64,000 nt of DNA from Thermobifida cellulosilytica TB100 (GTDB taxonomy: Bacteria > Actinomycetota > Actinomycetes > Streptosporangiales > Streptosporangiaceae): assembly GCF_001517975.1 (NCBI RefSeq), contig NZ_KQ950180.1, positions 992,188 through 1,056,187 of the forward strand, written 5' to 3'. Below the pieces are notes generated by a model. It made no database searches, was not told the DNA's origin, and worked only from the letters and a program-made list of their open reading frames with translations. Each line of letters starts with the position of its first letter. The first letter of the stretch is position 1. Of the stretch, positions 44,765-54,677 are shown in pieces. A program made the position numbers and the translations under genes.

Positions 44765-45216
44765 GACTGGCTCAGCCGGTCCAGGATCTCGGTCGCCCGG
44801 CGCAGGACCTCCTTGTCCTCCTGGCTGAGTTCCGCGAGCCGCCGGGTCAGCCAGGCCTCCCGGCGCTGCTGGTCGGCGGCCACCAGCCGGCTGCCCTCCT
44901 CGGTGATCTCCACCAACTGCTGGCGGCCGTCGTCCGGGTGGCGCATCCGGCGGACCAGGCCCCTGGCCTCCAGGGCGGCGATGATCCGGGTCATCGACGG
45001 AGGCTGCACCTTCTCGTGGTCGGCGAGCGCTCCCGGGGTCATCTTCCCGTGTCGGGCCAGGGCGAACAGCACCGATCCCTGTCCCAGGGACAGGGAGGAG
45101 TCCGGCCGCTGCGCGCGCAGCCGTCGGGCCAGTCGCCCCACGGCCATGCGCAGTGCCGCGGCCAGGCCGGCGTCAGTTCCGGTCGGCGGGGTGGGGGTGG
45201 ATCGGTTCATTAGCAT
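44761..45216 (-). CDS. MarR-family regulator
   Basis: A 151-aa winged-helix repressor. The HTH region has MTPGALADHEKVQPPSMTRI and the wing carries LVRRMRHPDDGRQQLVEITEEG, the MarR signature. ATG codons at 45216 and 45210 both fit. Neither has a ribosome site, and both overlap the upstream palindrome, so the transcript may be leaderless. It is followed at once by the MFS exporter and probably represses both genes until a ligand binds. Confidence 0.9.
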   Translation of the reverse strand: MLMNRSTPTPPTGTDAGLAAALRMAVGRLARRLRAQRPDSSLSLGQGSVLFALARHGKMTPGALADHEKVQPPSMTRIIAALEARGLVRRMRHPDDGRQQLVEITEEGSRLVAADQQRREAWLTRRLAELSQEDKEVLRRATEILDRLSQS

Positions 45217-45235
45217 GACTCATTACTTTTGCTAA
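45210..45235. promoter_or_regulatory. MarR operator candidate
   Basis: TTAGCA and TGCTAA form an inverted repeat with a 14-bp spacer across the start of the marR-mfs operon, in an AT-rich patch unlike its surroundings. The position fits autorepression. Confidence 0.5.
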
Positions 45236-45302
45236 CGATGTCTCGCAGGCGGGTATTCCCGCAGGACTGTGCGGGTAACCGCCGCGCCCGGGGCGCAAAC
45301 GG

Positions 45303-45339
45303 GTTCGGCGCCCCGCCCCAGCGGGGCGGGACGCCGAAC
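45303..45339 (-). terminator. hairpin terminator after NCS2 permease gene
   Basis: The outer stem GTTCGGCG/CGCCGAAC and inner CCCCGCCC/GGGCGGG arms pair with a small loop, starting 24 bp beyond the permease stop. Confidence 0.7.
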
Positions 45340-45362
45340 GGTGCCGGACGTGCCCGGCGGTG

Positions 45363-46847
45363 TCAGCCGATGAGGCCCTGGAGGGCCGCCTCGGAGAAGT
45401 GGATCAGGAAGACCAGCGAGACCACCAGCATCAGCGGGTGCACGTCGCGCCAGCGGCCCTGCGCCAGGCGGACGACCGTGTAGGCGATGAACGCGACGCC
45501 GATGCCGTTGGCGATCGAGTAGGTGTAGGGCATGACCACGATGGCCAGGAAGGCCGGGATGCCGATGCCCAGGTCGCTGAAGTCCACCCGGGTGATCTGG
45601 GTCATCATCATGAAGCCGACGACGATCAGCACCGGGGTGGCCGCCTCGAACGGCACCAGGGCGGCCAGCGGGGTGATGAAGAGCGCCCCCAGGAACAGCA
45701 GGCCGGTGACGATCGACGCGATGCCGGTGCGCGCGCCCTCGCCGACGCCCGCCGCGGACTCGGCATAGGTCGTGGCCACCGAGGCCGAGGCGAGGCCGCC
45801 CGCGACGGTGCCGATGGCGTCGGCCACGAGCACGCCCTGCGCGTTGGGCACGTTGCCCTCCTCGTCGGTGAGCCCCGCCTGGCTGGCCACGCCGACCATG
45901 GTGCCCATGGTGTCGAAGAAGTCCGCCAGCAGCAGGGTGAGCAGCAGCATGAGCATCGTGGCGATGCCCACGCCCTTCCAGTCGGCGAGCAGGTTGAACT
46001 GGCCGACCAGGCTGAGGTCCGGCAGCGACACCAGGTCGCCGACCGAGGTGGGCACCTCGGGGACGGTCAGCGACCAGCCCACCTCGTTGACCGTGCCGTC
46101 CGCGCCGGTCTTCGGGCCGACCTTGGCCAGCGCCTCGACCACGATGCCCAGGACCGTGGCGAAGACGATGCCGATCAGCACCGCGCCCTTGACCTTGCGC
46201 ACCATGAGGATGATGGTGGCCACCAGGCCGAGGACGAACACCAGGATCGGCCAGCCGTCCAGGGAGCCTCCCACGCCCAGTTGGACGGGGGTGCCGCTGC
46301 CGGGCTGCACGAAGCCGGCGTTGACGAAGCCGATCAGGGCGAGGAACAGGCCCACGCCGACCCCGATCGCGCTCTTGAGCGAGGGGGGAACGGCGTTGAA
46401 GACCGCGTTGCGGAAGCCCGTCAGCACGAGCACCAGCATGATGACGCCCTCGATGACCACCAGGCCCATCACGTCGGACCAGGTCATCATGGGCGCGAGG
46501 ACGTAGGCGAGGATCGCGTTGAGGCCCATGCCCGAGGCGATCGCGAAGGGGTAGCGGCTGATGACGCCCATCAGCATCGACGAGACCGCGGCGACGAGTG
46601 CGGTCACCGCGGCAACCTGGGGGATGCCCAGGGTGTCGCCGTTGATGTCAGGCGCCGTACCGATGATCAGCGGGTTGAGGACGACGATGTAGGCCATCGC
46701 GAAGAACGTGGCCAGGCCGCCACGGATCTCGCGGGCGAAGTTCGACCCTCGCTCGCTCACTTTGAAATAGCGGTCGAGGGGTGCGAGGAGACCGGTGCGC
46801 TTGGGTGCGGGCACCTGGTCGGTCACTGGGGCAGAGGATTCGCTCAC
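45363..46847 (-). CDS. NCS2-family purine permease (AzgA-like)
   Basis: A 494-aa membrane transporter with about 12-14 helices, probably a proton symporter for adenine, guanine or hypoxanthine. AzgA-type features include FAREIRGGLATFFAMAYIVVLNP, ASGMGLNAILAYVLAP and ADFFDTMGTMVGVA. The GTG start is at 46847. It is divergent from the DUF2530 gene across 131 bp. Confidence 0.9.
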   Translation of the reverse strand: MSESSAPVTDQVPAPKRTGLLAPLDRYFKVSERGSNFAREIRGGLATFFAMAYIVVLNPLIIGTAPDINGDTLGIPQVAAVTALVAAVSSMLMGVISRYPFAIASGMGLNAILAYVLAPMMTWSDVMGLVVIEGVIMLVLVLTGFRNAVFNAVPPSLKSAIGVGVGLFLALIGFVNAGFVQPGSGTPVQLGVGGSLDGWPILVFVLGLVATIILMVRKVKGAVLIGIVFATVLGIVVEALAKVGPKTGADGTVNEVGWSLTVPEVPTSVGDLVSLPDLSLVGQFNLLADWKGVGIATMLMLLLTLLLADFFDTMGTMVGVASQAGLTDEEGNVPNAQGVLVADAIGTVAGGLASASVATTYAESAAGVGEGARTGIASIVTGLLFLGALFITPLAALVPFEAATPVLIVVGFMMMTQITRVDFSDLGIGIPAFLAIVVMPYTYSIANGIGVAFIAYTVVRLAQGRWRDVHPLMLVVSLVFLIHFSEAALQGLIG

Positions 46848-46978
46848 TCGCTCTAATCTGACAGGCCACGGTCACAGGGAAACATCGGATCAATTCCGAG
46901 TTTTCACACGTCAGCGCGGTAACGCGGAGGAAACACGCGGTCGGTGAGCCGCCTTCACCGATCGTTTAGCCTGAAAAC

Positions 46979-47302
46979 GTGCGTAAACCCCGGCAGCCCG
47001 ACCCCGAGGTCCACGAGTCCGACTACCGCGTCCCCGCAGCGCTGGGCACGGCGGCGTGGACCGTCGCCCTGATCGTCCTCCTCGTCCAGGGCGATCGGCT
47101 ACCCGAAGACGACCGGTGGTGGATCTGGGTCTGCGTGGTCGGGATCGCCCTGGGCGTGTTCGGCTTCTGGTACGTCCCCCGCCTGATCCGCAGGCGCGCC
47201 GAGGAGGAGCGCCGCCGACGGGGCTCCGCCGGACCGGACGCCCCCGCGGAACCGGTCCCCGGCCACGACTCCGGCGGTGTCCCCGGACAGCCTCGGACCT
47301 GA
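46979..47302 (+). CDS. DUF2530 membrane protein
   Basis: A 107-aa protein with two helices (AALGTAAWTVALIVLLVQG and WWIWVCVVGIALGVFGFWYV) and an Arg/Pro-rich tail. The length and pattern fit DUF2530, which in actinobacteria often lies next to an NCS2 permease, as here. A GTG start is used. A 9-bp imperfect inverted repeat (46939-46963) lies in the shared promoter region. Function unknown. Confidence 0.75.
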   Translation: MRKPRQPDPEVHESDYRVPAALGTAAWTVALIVLLVQGDRLPEDDRWWIWVCVVGIALGVFGFWYVPRLIRRRAEEERRRRGSAGPDAPAEPVPGHDSGGVPGQPRT

Positions 47303-47342
47303 CCCGCCCCCGCGGTCGAGGAATGTCCTCGATAATGAACGG

Positions 47343-48827
47343 GTGTCCGAAACGCTCCGCCCGCTGCCGCCGCACCTCGCCGACCGCCTGCGCGGCATCC
47401 TGCTCGACGCCGACTACACCGTCTCCGGAGTCCGCGACCGGCTCGGCGACACCGCGGCGCGGGCGCTCGCCCGGGAACAACTGATCCCCGCCCTGCGGGC
47501 GACCGGTGGCGAGGAGCGCCTGGGCCTGCTGCTGCGCCTGTGGTGGCTGGGCGAGGCGGTGCCGGAGGCCGCGCTGCGCGCCCTGCCGCTCGCCGACCTC
47601 GCCGCGGCGGGCCTGCTGACCGTCCGCGACGGCCTGGTACGCGCCCTGGTGCAGGTGAAGCCGTGGGAGCTCGCCGACGGCCGCCCCGGCTACGTCGTCT
47701 CCGACCCGACCGTCCGCCCCGGGCAGGGGCAGCCCCGGCCCGACCACGTGGTGGGAGCGGGCGGCGCGTCGCAGACCCTGGCCCGGCTCATCGTGGACGG
47801 CCCGGTGGAGCGCGCGCTCGACCTGGGCTCGGGCTGCGGCGTGCAGTCGCTGCACCTGGCGGAGCGAGCCCAGCGGGTCTGCGCCACCGACGTCAACCCG
47901 CGCGCCCTGTGGATGACCCGGCTGAGCTGCGCGCTGTCCGGCGTGGACGGCGTCGAGACCCGCGAGGGGTCGCTGTACCGGCCGGTCGAGGGGGAGCGGT
48001 TCGACCTGATCGTCTCCAACCCGCCGTTCGTGGTCACCCCCGGCCCGGCCCGCTACACCTACCGCGAGTCCGACCTGCCCGGCGACTCGGTGTGCGCCGA
48101 GATCGTCGCGTCCGCCCCCGCCCACCTGACCGACGGCGGCTGGTGCCAGCTCCTCGCCAACTGGCTGCACGTGGACGGCGAGGACTGGCGGGACCGCGTC
48201 GGCGACTGGGTCGCGGGCACCGGGTGCTCCGGCTGGGTGGTCCAACGCGACGTGCAGGACCCGGCCGAGTACGTGGAGCTGTGGCTGCGCGACTCCTGCG
48301 AGCAGGGCAGCCCCGAGTACACGGCCCGCTACGACGCCTGGCTCGACTACTTCGAGCGCGAGGGCATCAAGGGCATCGGCTTCGGGTGGATCTGCCTGCG
48401 CAACGACGCCGCCCAGGACGCCACGGTGCGGGTGGAGGAGCTGCGCCACGAGATCGACCAGCCGGTGGGGCCGTACCTGCCGGACGTGGTGGACGGGGCG
48501 ATGACCGCGCACCGCCTCACCGACGCGGCCCTGCTCGCGGCCCGGGTGGCCACGGCCCCGGGGGTCCGCGAGGAGCGGATCAGCGTGCCGGGCGCCCTCG
48601 ACCCGGAGCGCATCCTGCTCCGCCAGACCGCGGGCCTGCGCCGCGTGGCCCAGGTGGGCACGGTCGAGGCGGCGCTGGCCGGCGTGTGCGACGGCACGAT
48701 CCCGGTGGGGCCGCTGCTGGACGCGATCGCGGAGCTGATCGGCCAGGACCCGGCCACGCTGCGGGAGCGGACCCCGGCGGCGCTGCGCGGCCTGATCGCG
48801 GAGGGGTTCTTCCGGGTCGCCCGCTGA
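47343..48827 (+). CDS. class I SAM-dependent methyltransferase, HemK/RsmC-like (DUF7059 N-terminus)
   Basis: A 494-aa protein. The N-terminal helical domain (about residues 1-140) resembles DUF7059. The Rossmann core has DLGSGCGVQSLHL (motif I) and IVSNPPFVVTPG (motif IV, NPPF), typical of enzymes that methylate glutamine or nucleobases. A C-terminal helical domain follows. The GTG at 47343 is preferred over the upstream ATG because the conserved part starts there. The substrate, possibly rRNA or protein, is not determinable. Confidence 0.82.
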   Translation: MSETLRPLPPHLADRLRGILLDADYTVSGVRDRLGDTAARALAREQLIPALRATGGEERLGLLLRLWWLGEAVPEAALRALPLADLAAAGLLTVRDGLVRALVQVKPWELADGRPGYVVSDPTVRPGQGQPRPDHVVGAGGASQTLARLIVDGPVERALDLGSGCGVQSLHLAERAQRVCATDVNPRALWMTRLSCALSGVDGVETREGSLYRPVEGERFDLIVSNPPFVVTPGPARYTYRESDLPGDSVCAEIVASAPAHLTDGGWCQLLANWLHVDGEDWRDRVGDWVAGTGCSGWVVQRDVQDPAEYVELWLRDSCEQGSPEYTARYDAWLDYFEREGIKGIGFGWICLRNDAAQDATVRVEELRHEIDQPVGPYLPDVVDGAMTAHRLTDAALLAARVATAPGVREERISVPGALDPERILLRQTAGLRRVAQVGTVEAALAGVCDGTIPVGPLLDAIAELIGQDPATLRERTPAALRGLIAEGFFRVAR

Positions 48828-48978
48828 CCCCTCCCCCGGCCCGGAGGCGGGGCCGCCCGGGCGTCGGGACCGGGCTGCCCAGGGTTTCCCGAGATTTCAC
48901 CGGGGAAGGACACCGCCCGCGTCCCCCCGCCGGAACCGTCGTCTACGGTGGTGCCGCACCGGTCCTGGGGAGGTCTCC

Positions 48979-51900
48979 TTGACGCACACGACGGTCGACC
49001 CGTTCGGCGTGACTGAACTGCGCAGAAGGGTCCTGGACAGTTGGGCCGCCTCGCCCGCGCGCTTCCGTGAGGACGCCAACGCCGAGGAGGACTACGCCCT
49101 CGGCGGCTACCGAGACCGCGTGGTCGTGGAACTGGCGCAGAACGCCGCCGACGCCGCCCAACGGGCCGGGGTGCGGGGACGGCTGCGGCTGGCGCTGCGC
49201 GGCCGGGAGTTCACCGCCGCAAACACGGGCGCCCCGCTCACCGCCGAGGGCGTGGAGTCGCTGTCCACCCTGCGCGCCTCCGCCAAACGCGACGCCGCCG
49301 CCGTGGGCCGCTTCGGCGTCGGCTTCACCTCGGTGGCGTCGATCAGCGACGACGTGGTGTTCGCCTCCCGGGACGGCGCGGTGCGGTGGAACCGGGAGCG
49401 CGCCGCCGCTCTGGTCCACGACACGCTGGTGGCCACCGGGCGGTCCCGTCCCGAACTCGCCGAGGAGATCGCGCGGCGCGACGGCCGGGTGCCGCTGCTG
49501 CGGCTGCCGTTCGCCGACGACACCCGGCCCCCCGAGGGCTACGACAGCGCGGTCGTCCTGCAACTGCGCGACGCCGACGCGGGCGCGCGGCTGGCCCTGC
49601 AACTGGCCGAGGCCGGGCAGGCGCTGCTGCTGGCCCTGCCGTGGCTGGCCGAGGTCGAGATCGACGCCGACGGCCAGGTCCGCTCCCTGTACTCCGTCCC
49701 CGGCGACGACGGCACGGTCGCCATCCGCAGCGTGGACGCCGGAGGCGAGCACGTCACCCGCTGGCGCACCCTGACCCGGTCGGGCCGGTTCGCACCGGAG
49801 GACCTCGCCGACCGCCCCGTCGAGGAACGCGACCGCCGCGACTGGTCGCTGACCTGGGCGGTGGCGCTCGACCCGGCGGGCGACGCGGCCGCCCTGCCCG
49901 CCGACGTGCCCCGCGTGGTCCACGCCCCCACCCCCAGCGACGAGGAGCTGCACGTCCCCGCGCTGCTCATCGGCACCTTCCCGCTGTCGCCGGACCGCCG
50001 CCGCATCGCGCCCGGGACCGCCGCCGACGTCCTGCTGGACGCCGCGGCCTCCGCCTACGCCGAACTGCTGTGCCGCCTGGACGCCCCCGCCGTCTGGGAC
50101 CTGGTCCCGCTGGAGCGGCTCGGCGGCGCCGAGTTCGACGCCCGCTTCCGTGCCCGGGTGGCCCGCCTGCTGCCGGACACCCCGTTCCTGCGCTCCGCCG
50201 CCGGCGCTCCCCTCACCCCCCGTGACGCCGTGGTCGTCGAGGGCGGCGGCGTGCTGCTGGACGTGCTCGGCGACCTGCTGCCCAACGCGCTGCCCGGCGA
50301 CGCCGACCTACAGCACCCGGGACTGCGCGCGCTGCGGCTGCGCCGCGTCTCCCTCGCCGACCTCGCCGACCTGCTCGCCGGCCTGGAGCGGGAGCCCGCC
50401 TGGTGGGCGCGACTGTACGCGGCGCTGCGCGCGGCCGGTCAGCGCGGCGCGGACCTCGGCGAGCTGGGCGCGCTGCCGGTGCCGCTGTGGGACGGGCGGC
50501 TGGTGCGCGGCCCCCGCGGCCTGCTGCTGCCCACCGGCCCCTCGTTCACGGCGGGGACGCTGGACGTCGCGGCGCTGGCGCCGCTGGGCCTGCGGATCGT
50601 GCACCCCGAGGCGGTCGACCCGCTGCTGGTCCGGCTCGGCGCGGTCGAGGCGAACGAACGCGCGATCCTCACCGACCCGATGACCCGGACGGCCGTGGAG
50701 AACTCGCTGGACGCCGACGACCCCGACACGATCGCCCGGGCCGTGCTGGAACTGGTGGCGGCGTCGGCCACCACGGTCGCCGACGAGCCGTGGCTGGCCG
50801 AACTGGCGCTGCGCGACGCCGAGGGCGACTACTCGCCCGCCGCCGAGCTGCTGCACCCCGACAGCCCGCTGCGGGACCTGCTCGTCGAGGACGCGCCCTT
50901 CGGGGTGCTCGCCGACGACCTGGCGGAGTCCTACGACACCGAGACGTTGCAGGCGGTGGGCGTGGTGCAGTTGTTCACCGTGTACCGCGCCCACGACGTG
51001 ACGCTGGGCGCGGCACTGGCCGAGAGCCTCGACGAGATCCCGCTGGACGGCGTGGCGGAGTGGGCCGCCGAGGTCTCGGAGCTGCTCGGCCACCCCGAAC
51101 TGCCGCCGATCCTCCCCGAGCTGGTGGGGGTGCGCGACCTGGAGTACGTCCGGGAGGACCGCTGGCCGCAGGCGCTGGAGCTGCTGGCGGCCCCCGGTCC
51201 CCGCGCGGCGGTGACCGAACCGGCCCGGGTGTTCACGGGGGACGGCCGCGTGGTGGACGTCCCCTCCTACACGGCCTGGTGGCTGCGCACGGGCGCGCTG
51301 CTGGACGACCTCACCCCGGCGGAGACGCGGGCCGCCGACGCCGACCCCGCGCTCACCGGCCTCTACGACGAGATCCCCACGGCGCTGGACCCGGAGTTCG
51401 CCCGCGCCCTGGGGGTCCGCTCCGACCTGGGCGAGCTGCTCGCCGGTCCGGACGGTCCCGACGACCTGTTGGAGCGGCTGGGCGACCCGGAGCGCTCGGT
51501 GTCGCGCGCGTCGCTGCGCCGGATCTGGGCGGCGCTGGCCGAGGTGCCCGCCGAGCGGGTGTCCCCGCCGGACCGGGTGCGCGCGGTGCAGGGCGGCGCG
51601 GTGGTGGTGGCCGACGCGGAGGACGCCGTGGTGGTGGACGCGCCGGACCTGCTGCCGCTGCTCGCCGACCGGCCGGTGGTGCTGGGTCCGGTGGAGCGCG
51701 CCGCCGACCTGGCCGACGCGCTCGACCTGAGCCTGGCCTCCGAGGTGGTGGCGGGCCGGGTGACCTCCTCCGGGGAGGTCCGTCCGGTGCCCGACGAGGT
51801 GCGGGTGTTCCTCGACGACCCGCCGCTGACCTACCTGCACCACGCGGAGCTGCGGGTGGACGGCGTCGCGGTGGAGTGGCGCTGCGTGGACGGCCACGTG

Positions 51901-52038
51901 CACGCCTCGACCACCGACGGCCTGGCCCGCGGCCTGTGCTGGATCACCGGCCGCTGGGAGCGCCGCCACCTCGTCGCGGCGCTGCTGCGCGACCCGCAGA
52001 CCCTGCCGATGCTGCGGGCCGAGGCCGACCTGGAGTGA
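48979..52038 (+). CDS. sacsin-like Hsp90-fold ATP-binding protein
   Basis: A 1019-aa protein with an N-terminal GHKL ATPase module. The N box is VVELAQNAADAAQR (Glu51, Asn55, Asp58) and the lid GRFGVGFTS is at 110-118, as in sacsin N-terminal domains. The remaining 700 residues are Leu/Ala-rich without a named domain. It has a TTG start after GGGGAGG. It may act as a chaperone-like machine; partner unknown. The length is normal for the actinobacterial family as I recall it. Confidence 0.8.
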   Translation: MTHTTVDPFGVTELRRRVLDSWAASPARFREDANAEEDYALGGYRDRVVVELAQNAADAAQRAGVRGRLRLALRGREFTAANTGAPLTAEGVESLSTLRASAKRDAAAVGRFGVGFTSVASISDDVVFASRDGAVRWNRERAAALVHDTLVATGRSRPELAEEIARRDGRVPLLRLPFADDTRPPEGYDSAVVLQLRDADAGARLALQLAEAGQALLLALPWLAEVEIDADGQVRSLYSVPGDDGTVAIRSVDAGGEHVTRWRTLTRSGRFAPEDLADRPVEERDRRDWSLTWAVALDPAGDAAALPADVPRVVHAPTPSDEELHVPALLIGTFPLSPDRRRIAPGTAADVLLDAAASAYAELLCRLDAPAVWDLVPLERLGGAEFDARFRARVARLLPDTPFLRSAAGAPLTPRDAVVVEGGGVLLDVLGDLLPNALPGDADLQHPGLRALRLRRVSLADLADLLAGLEREPAWWARLYAALRAAGQRGADLGELGALPVPLWDGRLVRGPRGLLLPTGPSFTAGTLDVAALAPLGLRIVHPEAVDPLLVRLGAVEANERAILTDPMTRTAVENSLDADDPDTIARAVLELVAASATTVADEPWLAELALRDAEGDYSPAAELLHPDSPLRDLLVEDAPFGVLADDLAESYDTETLQAVGVVQLFTVYRAHDVTLGAALAESLDEIPLDGVAEWAAEVSELLGHPELPPILPELVGVRDLEYVREDRWPQALELLAAPGPRAAVTEPARVFTGDGRVVDVPSYTAWWLRTGALLDDLTPAETRAADADPALTGLYDEIPTALDPEFARALGVRSDLGELLAGPDGPDDLLERLGDPERSVSRASLRRIWAALAEVPAERVSPPDRVRAVQGGAVVVADAEDAVVVDAPDLLPLLADRPVVLGPVERAADLADALDLSLASEVVAGRVTSSGEVRPVPDEVRVFLDDPPLTYLHHAELRVDGVAVEWRCVDGHVHASTTDGLARGLCWITGRWERRHLVAALLRDPQTLPMLRAEADLE

Positions 52039-52050
52039 GGGGCGGCCCGC

Positions 52051-52710
52051 TCACGCCGACGGCGCCGCCCGCACCTCCCCCTCGGAGGCCTGGACCAGCA
52101 CGAACCCCTGCCCCTCCAGGGCGAGCTGGAACGCCTCGCCGCTGCCGCGGCCGATGAGCGCGCCCGCCTTGACGGTGCTGCGCAGGCTGGTCTTCAGGGA
52201 GGTGGACCAGGCGACCGCGGCCTTGGTGTCGACGTAGGTCGGCTGGTCGACGTCGAGCAGGACCGGGGTGCCGTGGCAGGCGATGGCGATCCGCCCCCGG
52301 CCGGTGAAGACCGTGTTGAACAGGCCGCCGGCGAAGATGCCCATGCCCCGCACCCGGTGGATGTCCCAGTCCAGTCCGGCGTCGAAGGCGAGCACGTTCT
52401 GCCCGTTGACGGTGATCGAGTCGTCCTCCAGGTCGAGGATGTGGATCTCCCAGGCGTCCCGGGCGAGGAAGACGTCGCCCTTGCCGGAGACCCGCATGAG
52501 CGGCAGCCCTTCGCCGGTGAGCATCTTCTTGGCGAACCGGCCGACTCCCGCCCCCCGGTAGGCGAAGTCGATGTCGCCCTGGTAGGCCACCATCGAGCCC
52601 TGCCGCGCGTAGAACTCGCCGTCGCAGGCGACCCGCAGCATCCGCGGGTTCTGGAGGGTCATGCCCGGCAGGTCGTTCTCCCGGGCCTCGCTGAACAGTT
52701 CACTGCGCAC
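52051..52710 (-). CDS. AIM24-family protein
   Basis: A 219-aa beta-rich AIM24/TRAP-like protein. Glycine-rich strands YARQGSMVAYQGDIDF, FLARDAWEIHILDL and GMGIFAGGLFNTVFTGRG are typical. The GTG at 52710 has GAGGAG nine bases upstream, so the longer frame to 52758 is not used. The gene converges on the sacsin-like gene with a 12-bp gap. Function unknown; family members bind collagen-like or lipid partners in some reports. Confidence 0.82.
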   Translation of the reverse strand: MRSELFSEARENDLPGMTLQNPRMLRVACDGEFYARQGSMVAYQGDIDFAYRGAGVGRFAKKMLTGEGLPLMRVSGKGDVFLARDAWEIHILDLEDDSITVNGQNVLAFDAGLDWDIHRVRGMGIFAGGLFNTVFTGRGRIAIACHGTPVLLDVDQPTYVDTKAAVAWSTSLKTSLRSTVKAGALIGRGSGEAFQLALEGQGFVLVQASEGEVRAAPSA

Positions 52711-52788
52711 GTGCTCACTCCTCGGCGTGTGGGGCGCGGCCGGTCGGGTCTGCGGCACCGGCCGGGCCGTGCGACGCTGCGACCGCCA

Positions 52789-53655
52789 TCATCGCAGGTG
52801 ACGCCGGAAGAACTCCACGACCTCGGCGGCGACACGGGCGCGCACCGGCGCTCCCGCCCGGACCGCGTCGTGGAACGGGCTGTCCGGGTCGGCCCGGCAC
52901 AGGAACGCGTAGTGGTCGACGTCCGCGCCGACCGAGCGCCCCTCCGCCCCGGGCAGGGCGTCGAGGGAGCGGCGGACGGTCCCGGGCGGCACGACGGTGT
53001 CGGCGTCGCTCCAGCGCACCGCGACGGGCCGCCCCGGCCGCGCGGGGGCGCCGGTGTCCACGATCTCGCCGAGGGCCGGGGCGACCAGGAAGGCGCAGCG
53101 CACCCGCGGGTCGGCGTGGCCGGCGGCGAGCTGCTGCGGCCAGGTGTCGGTGGCCTCGGCGGGCAGGGCGAGGAGCTCCTCGGCCGGGGTGGGGTACTCG
53201 GGCGGGGAGGGCAGCGGGTACTCCCCGCGCAGGGCCGCCTCGATCGGTCGGCGCGCCAGGCGCACGCCCGCGAGGGCGGCGGCGGTGTAGCCGCCGAGGG
53301 AGAAGCCGGCGGCGCCCACCGGGCCGACCTGCTCGCGCTCGAGGAGGTGGTCCAGCACGAAGGAGAGGTCCCGGGGCCGGTCCGCCCAGAAGGCGAACCC
53401 GCGCAGGGTGGCGCCGTCGCGGTAGTTGTTGCCGTGGTGGTCGACCGCCGCGACGAGGAAGCCCGCCTCCGCCAAGGGCTCGGCCAGCCAGGCCATCTGC
53501 TCGGCGGAGCCGCCGGTGCCGTGCGACAGCAGCCCCAGGGGGGCGTGTCCCGGCCGCTGCGGCCGGTGCAGGTGGAGGCGGACCGGGCGCGGTCCGGCCT
53601 CCGTGTGGTGGGGGCGGCTGGGGTCGGAGAGCTCGCGGATCTCGCTGGCGGCCAT
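52789..53655 (-). CDS. alpha/beta hydrolase (dienelactone hydrolase-like)
   Basis: A 288-aa hydrolase. The oxyanion-hole segment LGLLSHGTGGSAEQMAWL, nucleophile elbow AAGFSLGGYTAAAL (Ser), acid in VRWSDADTVVPPG and His in VDHYAFL form a complete triad. No signal peptide is seen. The substrate is unknown; PAF-acetylhydrolase-like or dienelactone hydrolase-like families share this layout. Confidence 0.82.
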   Translation of the reverse strand: MAASEIRELSDPSRPHHTEAGPRPVRLHLHRPQRPGHAPLGLLSHGTGGSAEQMAWLAEPLAEAGFLVAAVDHHGNNYRDGATLRGFAFWADRPRDLSFVLDHLLEREQVGPVGAAGFSLGGYTAAALAGVRLARRPIEAALRGEYPLPSPPEYPTPAEELLALPAEATDTWPQQLAAGHADPRVRCAFLVAPALGEIVDTGAPARPGRPVAVRWSDADTVVPPGTVRRSLDALPGAEGRSVGADVDHYAFLCRADPDSPFHDAVRAGAPVRARVAAEVVEFFRRHLR

Positions 53656-53724
53656 GGCCGCGAAGCGTAACTGAACCGTTTCAGCAAGCGGAAGGGCCTG
53701 ACCGTTTCCGGTCAGGCCCGCCGG

Positions 53725-54582
53725 TCACTGCTGGGACTGCTGGTCCGAGGAGACGAGTTCCAGCTCGCCGGTGTCGTCGAACACGATGGTGTCGTAGCCC
53801 ATCTCGTCCACCACCGGGGTGAGCGGCTGGGACTCCGGTTCGGGCAGCGTGGCCTCCGAGTGCGCCCCGCAGCCGTGGTCCAGGGAGACCACCCGGCCGT
53901 CGTCGGGGGCGTACTCGTTGGCGCACACCCCGAACATCTGCCGCAGCTCGCCCGCCAGCGGGACCATGAACCCGCAGGTGGCGCACTTGGCCGGGGCGGC
54001 GTTGGCGATGGGGCTGTTCGGCCCGCCCGGACCGGCGTACCAGCGTGCGGCCGCCGCCTCGCGCCCCACCTCGGAGAGCACGCGGGGTCGGCCCAGCCCC
54101 AGCTCCCACAGCATCTGCTTGTCCTCGCCGTCCTCGACGGTCTCGTCGGTGGCGATCTGGGCGTAGCCCGGCATCAGCCGCTCGTCGTCGGCGGAGCTGG
54201 GCAGCAGGTCGCCCACGCCGAGGTCACCCGGACGCAGGCGCTCCTTCCAGGGCAGCCACTCGGGTGCGACGAGCGCGTCGGGCCCCGGAAGCAGCACCGA
54301 CTCGTTGACGGTGACGTACTTGGCCCGGGCGGCGCGCACCACGGTGACCGAGTAGTGCCAGCCCGGGTAGGCGGGGTCGAGGCACGCGAAGAGGTGGGTG
54401 ACCAGGCGGTCACCCTCGACCTGGGTACCGAGGTGCTCTCCCACCCACTCGGGGCGTCCGATCTCGGCAGCCGCCGCGCGGGCGAGATCCTGCGCCTCGA
54501 TACACGCCTTGTCTGGTACGGGGGATCGACGGGTGCGTCTCACACTTCCATTTTCGCTGATTACCGGTACCGGCTTGACCAC
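53725..54582 (-). CDS. DUF3027 protein
   Basis: A 285-aa protein matching the actinobacterial DUF3027 family. Conserved stretches include WHYSVTVVRAARAKYVTVNE, PEWLPWKERLRPGDLGVGDL and the zinc-binding-like KCATCGFMVPL with FGVCANEYAPDDG. A start at the GTG at 54543 would also be plausible. It follows the cold-shock gene on the same strand with a 95-bp gap, an association I recall from Streptomyces. Function unknown. Confidence 0.8.
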   Translation of the reverse strand: MVKPVPVISENGSVRRTRRSPVPDKACIEAQDLARAAAAEIGRPEWVGEHLGTQVEGDRLVTHLFACLDPAYPGWHYSVTVVRAARAKYVTVNESVLLPGPDALVAPEWLPWKERLRPGDLGVGDLLPSSADDERLMPGYAQIATDETVEDGEDKQMLWELGLGRPRVLSEVGREAAAARWYAGPGGPNSPIANAAPAKCATCGFMVPLAGELRQMFGVCANEYAPDDGRVVSLDHGCGAHSEATLPEPESQPLTPVVDEMGYDTIVFDDTGELELVSSDQQSQQ

Positions 54583-54677
54583 GACGGCGATCGATAGCCG
54601 ACCGTTACTCGCTTATCAGTCCGGAAAAGCACCGACGCGCCCTGTGGCGTGTGCCACACTGGGCGCGTCAGCGGGGG

